Position numbers and translations under genes: made by a program
In this document: one piece after another, positions 56,824-64,000 of the stretch
Numbering within the stretch: position 1 is the stretch's first letter
How the letters are laid out: every line of letters begins with the position of its first letter
The notes under the pieces: generated by a model
What the model saw: the letters and a program-made list of their open reading frames with translations, nothing else
Database searches by the model: none
Told to the model about the DNA's origin: nothing
Source of the DNA: Cyanoderma ruficeps
Lineage: Eukaryota > Chordata > Aves > Passeriformes > Timaliidae
Assembly: GCA_008694505.1 (NCBI GenBank)
Contig: VZDJ01000049.1
Location: 434,001-498,000, forward strand
Direction: 5' to 3'
DNA: 64,000 nt

Positions 56824-59800
56824 CAAATGTTTGCTGTTTGCTCAGGTTCCTACTGAGCATGGCTGGACTGTTGATGGGGTTTGGAGCCATTGAAATAAAA
56901 CCACATTTTCACAGCAGCTTCTGAAGAAGCCTTGTGCTAGTTAAAAGTATTTTTGAAAATCACATGAGAACTGTCTCTCATATGCCAGCATATCACCCAG
57001 GTGATGAGCTGCAAATACATTCCCAGGCGTTTTTCTTGATATTGAAATAAAATAGAGTAAAGTTACTAAAAATATGTTATATTCTCATGCCAGAAGATCA
57101 AGATGTGCATTAAAAGACAGTAACAAATACCCTCTTATACCCTGAAATAGAGCCTTGGTCCCATGTTCTCCCCTTCCTCTGCATTCATGGAAGAGCAATT
57201 AGCCACCAAACAGGTAATTACAGTAATACTCCATAATTAAATCTATGAAACTATATTAGAGTATGAACGAGGGCCTTTTCCCCACCAGGTTGAAATCAAA
57301 GCCTTCAGTTTAATGACTAAGCCTATTCTAGGTCCAAAAGAACCATTCTGACTAGCATGGGGAGGGACGTTCCTTTTTACAGGGGAATGGAACAGAGTGT
57401 GTCCTACTGACACAAAACGAAAATTGCTGATTTTTCTGCCCCAGCTGGTTGAGGCCTGGGGTCTCTGCTGAAAGCACGTGAGCCTCACAATATCCTGCCC
57501 TTCAGCAAAATAAAATGGTACCTGCCTGTACCAGCTGTACAAATTTAAAAGTTACAATTCTGCTAAACAAAAGCCAATGTCCCCACGGACATTAGAAGAG
57601 TAATTCTCCTCTGGAGACTTTCTCCTTGTCCTCTTGCCATGCACCTCACACTTGCTTTTCATCACCTGTGTTTGTCTCTTCAAGACAATTTAACCTGCAG
57701 TTGTAATTAACTAAGATGCTCAAACCAATCGGCCGAGAGCTCCCCGAGGTGTTCACTGCTCATCTCTTTCTCCCCAGTACCAGGTTTTTTTTGGAGTTTG
57801 TGTCACCTCTTCCATCGCCCCACTCAGTCTGATGAAGCTCTGAGGTTGGGCAGGAACCCCACAGCATAATCCCAATTTTTCTACCACTGTCATTAATGGA
57901 AGCAGCACACAGGCTGCTCCCAAACTGGAGTTCTTTTGCAGGTGCTACACATTTTTAAAGAAAACTTGCAATTTCCAACACAACAAAATCAGTCAAGACA
58001 TCATAATGTGAGAAAGTCACAACTGACTGTACGTGTTGTCCCTCCAAAATCTTTCCAACTGTCCCCATGTCAACCCCCTTCCACTTCCTCCTGTCCCACC
58101 TTCTCAGTGGTTTCCTGTCATTTCTGTGCTCCATCCATTGTTTTCCCCTCTCATTCTCATATCAAAATCAAGAACACTGACCCCAGGGAAGGTGGGATTT
58201 CAGCATTGCCATTCCTCCACTAAAATCTCTGGGTTCAGTTTACGACACCTGAAGAACACCACTCACTCCCTCAGAGAACACCAAGGCCTGGAACATTTCC
58301 TAACTAAATGGGAAAAAGTAGATGCTTTCCTCAGGACCCTCTGAGATACTGAGAGCACAGAGCAAATGAGAGTTTGCCTATCACACAATTTCCCAAGGTT
58401 TCCATTACATTTATAAGTCTGATGATTCTCAAGAACTTGAAGTGTGCACTCATGTTGTAAACAAAATACTTCTGATAAAAATGTAGGAAGAAAAGAGAAA
58501 CCTACTTTAAAGGATAAAAATCCCCCAAAAATGAAATATATGGGGGAAAAAATCCAACTCCAAATTTACACTTCTCAGTTTTCCATCAAGACAGAAAACT
58601 CTGATGAGTATTTTTTTACACCTGTCATTAATCTTTCCATTGCTATCAGTATCACACAAGGTTAGTTTGGTACTACCAAGTATCTCAGAGATTATGAATG
58701 ACCTTATAATGACTAAATATATATAAATATATTAAAAGCAGGTACTTCACAGTGATTCACTGAAGTCTGTTTACACAAAAAAAAATTTTTTTTATGACAT
58801 TACTGCACATGGACCACAGGTATTTTTCCAGTGCCAAATCTCATGGTGGGGATACTGGTAGGAAGGAAGGGATGTTTGTCCCATGTTCAGGAAGATGTGT
58901 TTTCTGCCAGCACATCATTTACCATGGTTTTGGGAAACTCATGTTTACAAATTGTAGCCGACCATCCAAATATGATTTACTCTCACCAATTCACATGGAA
59001 AATGAACCAGATCAGGAGTCTTGCCCTTTCCTCATCCTTCCTTATGGCTGTTTGATTAGGACAGACGTTCAAGGGACAGTTTTCCTGCTAAGAAGATTAA
59101 GCCAAGGGCACTAATCACTTGGCCTGTTCTCTGATGACAGAAACTAACAGTTAAGGTCAGCATAAATAATTAAATAACAGAGCCCTGATGGGTCTTCACC
59201 AGTCCAGACAGAGCTGCAGCCCAGCAAGGCTTTGTAGACACGTAGAAAAACACAATCTATGCATGGCCTTGTTCAAAAAACACATTTTCATTGAAAGTGA
59301 GAGGAGCCAACACTGCTGGCCAGCGAGTGAGGTGCTCAGAAACATTTCAGGCAGGTGGCATTTAAACAAAGCCACAGTGCCAGGAGAAGGAGCAGTGAGC
59401 AAACCCTGCAGCTCAGGGAGCACAGAGAACCCTCAACTCTGCCTGAGAACAGCTCTGTTACATGTAATCACATCTCCCCTAATCCAGGTGATTTACATTA
59501 CACATCCCAGGAGGGCGACCAACACAAAAATCACTTCTACAAGGCTTATGAAAATTAGGTCTTCCTACCTCACTGTGGCAACGTGGAGATGTCACAGGAT
59601 CTGCTGCTGGTGAATGGAGCAGGGGAGACGGCTCCTATTCAGACCAGAAAAAGTCAGAACGAGCTCTCCAGATCAAAGCCTGCAAATAAAAAAATGAGAA
59701 GTATATAAAATATTTTGAAGGATTTGGAATAATGCACCAAACAGAAGTTTGGGTACAGCATGGAGTCGTTAATATTTTTTGCGTTCAGTTCCAACTCAGT

Positions 59801-60394
59801 CAACATTCCCAGCCATTGCATCTCCTCTGTCACTGAGGGCTGACCTGTAGCACCTTTGTGACAGATGGACTTTGCCTCCTACAAACCAGACAGCTGTACC
59901 TCCCACCTCCTGGCTTCATAGGGAAAAGACTCTGCCAACAACACTTAGGTGGCTTTGCCCACAGGAACCCCCATGGCCACACGTACCAGAGTCTGACCCA
60001 GCCAGCAGCAAAGCCAGAGGCTCTGTGGGCTCTGCTGCTCTAACCAGGGCAGCCGGGTGTGGCCGCTCACCTACCCAGCAGGGGAGCAGAGGCATCACAA
60101 AGGAAAAACAACAGTCAAGGGTCAGGGGAAACAGCCTGAGTCATGAGAAGTCTTCTCCTTCCCAAGGAAAACCCTCCTGGGTGCACAGCTTGGCACCTGG
60201 GTGGGCAGATGACCAGGAGGTGTCTTCCAGTTGATGCCAGGAGGTTTTTGGGACAGGAACTTTCCCATTCCACTGGTGGTTCTTGCAGCAGTCACACATC
60301 TGTGGCTGTCAGGAATTTATAGCTAGAAATTACAGAACTGTCATGAGATACTGTTTGTTGTTGCCCAGTTTGTTGCTCCTCTGTCTGTGCTCTA
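56824..60394. other. Non-coding stretch, mostly AT-rich
   Basis: No gene is recognised over about 3.6 kb. Seen are an AT run at 58716-58738 and an A9T8 tract at 58777-58793 (a 16-bp A/T palindrome). The 141-codon plus frame at 59188-59613 and smaller ones are unrecognised. Confidence 0.45.
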
Positions 60395-60557
60395 CACCTG
60401 AAGCTGTGGCTGCCCCTGGATCCGTGGCAGTGTCCCAGGCCAGGCTGGAGGGGCCTGGAGCAGCCTGGGACAGTGGAAGGTGTGTCCCTGCCATGGCAGG
60501 GGTGGGACACAGTGAACTGAGGCCCTTCCAACCCAAACCTTCCTGGGATTCCACAAA
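60395..60557 (+). mobile_element. CR1 LINE 3' fragment
   Basis: 'gctgtggctgcccctggatccgtggcagtgtcccaggccaggctggaggggcctggagcagcctgggacagtggaaggtgtccctgccatggcaggggtgggac...ggcccttccaacccaaaccttcctgggattcc' is an avian CR1 tail in plus orientation, the same subfamily as the copy at 56.6 kb but in the opposite direction. The end is degraded. Confidence 0.92.
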
Positions 60558-60985
60558 CACTGTGGGACACAAGTGTGTGGGAGACACGCCAGGGGAAAGG
60601 CTAAACCACCACACGTTCAAAGCTTGGTTTAAACCAATGGGAAAAGGAAGTTATCTGAAATAAAAAAAGGTACTTTCAGGAAAATGGAAGTTGTTTCCAA
60701 ACAATAAAAATAGAAAAGGATATAAACCCAGCACACTAAGTGCAAACCCACGATAAGGCAAGGCAAAACAGGGTCTGGAGAACAATCATCAGAGTTCGTA
60801 GAGCTAATAAAAGCTTCTTCAACACAAAAGCAGGAAGCCTGTCTGTCACCCAGAGCTGCTGATAGATGGGCGAGGAGTAAAGGAGGGAATTAAGAAAGAT
60901 AAGGGCACAGCAGCAAAATTAAATTAATTCCTTGCATTGCCGTTCACTATGCAGGGGTCAGCAGGGTTCATATGCCAGAGCAACA
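60558..60985. other. Non-coding stretch between CR1 copies
   Basis: AT-rich. The part at about 60870-60985 may be further upstream sequence of the old CR1 fragment, but the match is too weak to claim. Confidence 0.4.
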
Positions 60986-61575
60986 AATCACCAGAGGCCG
61001 ACACTGCTTCCTCAAGGAGCCCAAATATGAAATTGCTGAACTTTCTTCCTTTGCACCTGAGGATTGGAAGGTGGGAAATTTTTACAAAAGGCTTTAGGAA
61101 TGACCCTGGGAATGACAGACCACAAAGTCTGATTTCCAGAGTAGGCAAAAGGGTAGAAAATTGTGGGACTGATCAGAACTAGCAGCAATGAATAAACACA
61201 CGTCTGGGGCAGAGCCTGAAAGACAAGAGCAGAGTTTACATGGACAGATCCAAGTCATCTGATGAGGAACCAGCCCTGCTAATACAGGAGATTTGGGCTG
61301 ATACAGTGGAATCTGATTTTCTAAAAGCTTTTCTAGAACATCCCTCACTAAAGGTTCTTAAAGAAACTAAACTGTCATGGAGTAAGAGAGATTAATCTTC
61401 CTGTGAATTCCTGATAAAAACACAGGGAAAAGGGGCACAAACAGAACATTAGCAAGGGATGGAGCACAAATTCTGCACTGCTTCACCTTAGTCATGAATA
61501 ACTTGGAGGAGAAGGCAGAGTGACACGCAGGTAATGAGGGTAACATGCTGAGTTTTTAAGAAAAGTCAAGTTTAA
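60986..61575 (+). mobile_element. Old CR1-type LINE fragment, reverse transcriptase region
   Basis: The DNA follows the CR1 ORF2 reverse-transcriptase region in order: 'gaggattggaaggtgggaaatttttacaaaaggctttaggaatgaccctgggaatgacagacca' (the DWKVA..-PISLTS-type part), then GATTTTCTAAAAGCTTTT at 61315-61332, then 'cactaaaggttcttaaagaaactaa...gtcatgg', and finally 'agtcatgaataacttggaggagaaggcagagtg'. In frame from 61315 it reads DFLKAF, the motif A region (DFxKAFD in the family), with the catalytic Asp replaced by Leu. Stops and frameshifts are frequent. This is a dead copy, much older than the short tails nearby. Confidence 0.8.
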
Positions 61576-62180
61576 GAGAGAAGAGTTCCTGCCAAACCCC
61601 CCAGAGTCCAGACTGGAGGCACAGTGCCAGTGTAATGGGCCATATAATGGGATCCATTACTTGGACTTTGGCAGGTGGTGTGAGCCTGGATTCCCCCAGT
61701 CTCTGAGGTGGCACTGGAGATGTGACAACCATCCTTTGGCTACCACCAGGCTAGTTCCTGGTGAGTACCTGACTCCATCCTCTGACTGACTGATGAAAGA
61801 AGGAAAGCTTTGCCATGGCTGTGAGAAATCTCCCTGCAAACACCTCCCACCTCGGAGGATCATCCTCCAAATCCAATTGCTAACGGGCTGAAATCCCTTT
61901 CATTGTTCTGGGACGGATGCAGGTGGGCAGGGGCTGCTGCAGCTGCCCTGTCCCCCCAGGAATGTGCCAGTGAATGGCTCAGTGCCCTGCTCCAGTGTCA
62001 CCTTGGGGGCACAGGCCATGGCCCCTGGGTGGGGCCCATGGAGAGAAATGGCTCTGAAGCTGTCACAAAAAGGACTGCTTTCTAGAAAGGGTACTCTGCT
62101 GGAAGGAAGCTTGTCCCTCTGCCTGGCCCTGCCAGCTCCTCTCCTGGACTCTGGAATGACACAGAATCCCTCCTGCCTGG
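61576..62180. other. Non-coding stretch
   Basis: No further CR1 similarity is clear. Mixed DNA with minus frames up to 134 codons (61900-62304) that run into the 21-bp repeat. No known protein. Confidence 0.45.
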
Positions 62181-62185
62181 CTGAA

Positions 62186-62250
62186 GCTGGCAGGGAGCTT
62201 TGCTGGCATGGCAGGGATCTTTTCCGGCATGGCAGGGAGTTTTCCCGGCA
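62186..62250. repeat. 21-bp tandem repeat, about 3 copies
   Basis: GGCAGGGAGCTTTGCT / GGCATGGCAGGGATCTTTTCC / GGCATGGCAGGGAGTTTTCCC follow at a 21-base spacing (GGCATG at 62205 and 62226). The period is seven codons, so the open frames across it carry a seven-residue repeat (minus strand: GK-x-PCHA type). The repeat explains the apparent coding periodicity. Confidence 0.88.
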
Positions 62251-62971
62251 GCAGCTGCCTTGATTCTGCAGCAGCTGAGTTCCTGTATGGCAAAGAAAGA
62301 GCACCCGACAAAGCCCACACTAAATTAAACCCGAATCCTTCGGCAGCACGGAGACAAGGGGGGCTCCCCACGCCTGCCCAGGGCGGGCAGCACCTGCCCC
62401 TGGCGGGGCCGGGGGCTCGGGGCTCCCTTTGTCCCACCACGTGCCCACATACTGAGGCCACTTGTTCCCGTCTGATCGCAATTAGCACCGTGCCAAATTC
62501 CTCGTGCCCCTCGCTAATTCGAGAGGATGGGCATGTCACACCCTGCCAAGAATTACAGCCACTGCCAGCCGGGGCAGCCCGACCCTTTCATTAGGCCTTT
62601 GTTTCAGAAGTGAGGGCTCATGGACTCCCTTTCTTTGTCAGAAATACCCGTGGAGGCGCCGGCGGAGGCAGGAGCCGCGGGCCCGGCCCTCAGGATGCTG
62701 CGTGTGTGACTGAGCCAGGCAAGGCGCTCTGCCACACTCCTGCTCCGGCACACCGACCCGCGAGTTCAGAAAAACCAGCTGTGTCCGGGAGCTGAAAGCC
62801 CAGGGCCACATCGCTGCCTCACAGCTGGGGAACACAGCACGGAGCATGTCCCTGCCAGCCCAGAGCGGCCACAGAGCCACCAGCGGGGACACGGCCCCCG
62901 CCGCACCCGCTGCCTCCCCGAGCCGGCCGGACAGCTACAGCCAAAGCTCCAGGGCAGGGCTGCTGCCCAGT
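62251..62971. other. Moderately CpG-rich non-coding stretch
   Basis: CpG-richer patches at about 62330-62430 and 62645-62690 occur, but no coherent island and no exon. The long minus frames (158 and 267 codons) crossing it begin at non-ATG codons or cross repeats, and resemble nothing known. Confidence 0.4.
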
Positions 62972-63079
62972 GCCCTGCCCGGCCACACCAACACCATCCC
63001 CAGTGTCCGGGATGGGAACGGAGCCGCCCTGCCCGGCCACACCAACACCATTCCGATTGTCCGGGATGGGAACGGAGCC
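62972..63079. repeat. 54-bp tandem duplication
   Basis: A 54-base unit beginning GCCCTGCCCGGCCACACC occurs twice (62972-63025 and 63026-63079). The copies differ at a few positions (CATCCCCAGTGTCC against CATTCCGATTGTCC). 54 bases are 18 codons, so frames on both strands show an 18-residue duplication. It is CpG-rich. Confidence 0.93.
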
Positions 63080-63340
63080 CGCCCCGTGCCAGACCCTCTG
63101 CAGCCTCTCCGCTGGCCGGGCAGCTCCCACGGAGCCTGCAGGGGCACACTCTCCTGCCCAGGGGCACACCCAGCCACAGCCTGATGAAAACATGCTCCTT
63201 CCTGCTTGTTGTCATTTCAACAGCGCTCCTGACATGATCTGGGGACTCCAGGCCAAAACACCCACAAATTCTGCCTGCTAAGCTGGTGATGTTCCTAACA
63301 TTTCTGGGTGGTGATTCCCTCCTGCCTGGCGTCAGCCAGA
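63080..63340. other. Non-coding stretch
   Basis: GC-rich falling to mixed. Nothing recognised outside the frames already described. Confidence 0.5.
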
Positions 63341-63592
63341 ACAGAATCACAGAATCCTTTGGGTTGGCCAAGCTCATTGAGTCCTCCTCTAAGCTCATTG
63401 AGTCCAGCCATACCCCACTACTGCCATGGCCACTACTGCCCCATGTCCCCAAGTGCCACACCCTCATGGTTTTTAAATCTCTCCAGGGATGAGAACTCCA
63501 CCACTGCCCTGGGCAGCTGTGCCAGGGCTGGAGAGCCCTTTCCAGGAAGGAATTTCCCCCAATACCCAACCTTACACAGACTCAGCAGTCTG
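63341..63592 (-). mobile_element. CR1 LINE 3' fragment with internal duplication
   Basis: On the plus strand 'cagaatcacagaatcctttgggttggccaagctcattgagtcc' is followed by 'tcctctaagctcattgagtccagcc'. Then come 'catgtccccaagtgccacaccctcatggtttttaaatctctccagggatgagaactccaccactgccctgggcagctgtgccagggctgg' and 'ccaggaaggaatttcccccaatacccaacc', all avian CR1 tail in reverse orientation. The AAGCTCATTGAGTCC word occurs twice (about 63369 and 63390), a small internal duplication. Confidence 0.93.
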
Positions 63593-64000
63593 GCTTTTGA
63601 AGGACGCTGCTCTCCTGAACCCAGCCTGTCGGCAGCACCCACAGCTGTTGTAACCTGTATGTACAGGCTGTTGTAAAACCGCAGTAATTCCAACTGATTC
63701 CAAGGAGGATGTTGTGAATTACCGAATTTGTCAGGTTAGCAGCACAAGAGCAAATGTTCAGACAGAACAATGCTTCACAAAATGCAATTTAACTTATTTC
63801 CTTAATTGTGGGTTGATTCTGATTTATGCTAATTCATAACAGATTATGAACTCTATTACATAATTGGAAAAATGACCATAAAACTTTCACAATGCTGGAG
63901 AGGTTTTTGGTTATTTGGCTTTTTACACTCCATGGCTTACGAGGGCTGGCACACACATGGCTGGGCCTGTGTCCCCATGTCCCCCCGACACAGACCTGCC
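63593..64000. other. Non-coding window edge
   Basis: AT-rich DNA with no recognised feature. Sequence right after the CR1 fragment, up to about 63640, may be more of its degraded body. Confidence 0.5.

Noticed and set aside
62766..63569. 267-codon minus-strand frame as a gene
   Set aside because: It begins at a TTG codon inside a CR1 fragment, runs across that CR1 tail and through the 54-bp duplication, and lies in GC-rich DNA. Its length is explained without selection.
1..64000. CRISPR array, operon, bacteriophage or other prokaryotic system
   Set aside because: Avian CR1 elements, CpG islands, microsatellites and low coding density show vertebrate nuclear DNA. There are no spaced identical repeats of CRISPR type and no packed gene order.
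1..64000. Endogenous retrovirus or LTR element
   Set aside because: I found no paired LTR-like sequences, primer-binding site or retroviral protein motifs. Only CR1 LINE remnants are recognised.

Overview
This window looks like vertebrate nuclear DNA from a bird. The clearest evidence is a set of short, 5'-truncated CR1 LINE tails. Several end in the typical avian 3' sequence (the 'gtttgggttggaagg...' / 'ccttccaacccaaacc' signature and ATTCTATG-type ends). One older CR1 fragment preserves part of a reverse transcriptase. Other repeats are sparse and short, GC-rich CpG blocks alternate with AT-rich stretches, and there is no operon-like gene packing. The order cannot be fixed from the sequence alone.

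I recognise no protein-coding gene. Long open frames exist, but most lie in GC-rich or repetitive DNA where stop codons are rare, none resembles a family I know, and several depend on a non-ATG start. The window is best read as intergenic or large-intron DNA. It may carry non-coding transcripts and probably carries regulatory DNA. That last point rests on composition and motif content only, because I cannot run alignments.

Layout. 1-6.1 kb holds two CpG-rich blocks (about 1.13-1.42 and 4.78-5.45 kb, the second very strong) and an AT-rich homeodomain/T-box-motif block at 5.64-5.83 kb. 6.1-6.4 kb is a pair of CR1 fragments. 6.4-22.9 kb is mostly unremarkable, with small tandem repeats, strong splice-donor-like sites at 12370 and 18464, and an AT-rich candidate element at 10.7-11.2 kb. 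22.9-24 kb is a motif-rich AT block next to a CpG block. 24-45 kb has two CR1 tails, two long but unassigned open frames, several short repeats and two hairpins. 45.3-49.9 kb has a perfect CpG-containing palindrome, motif-rich blocks, a 10-bp hairpin and a CR1 tail. 51.7-52.03 kb is a 39-bp minisatellite next to a 20-bp repeat. 52.9-55.3 kb is the most promoter-like neighbourhood: two CpG blocks, a long purine-rich strand, a Z-DNA-prone run and a well-formed poly(A) signal. 55.3-64 kb contains three CR1 tails, the old CR1 reverse-transcriptase fragment, and 21-bp and 54-bp tandem repeats.

I see no complete exotic system here. The items most worth checking are the CpG/poly(A) neighbourhood at 52.9-55.3 kb, the CpG islands without a visible gene, the motif-dense AT blocks and the long stop-free frame at 27.7-28.5 kb.
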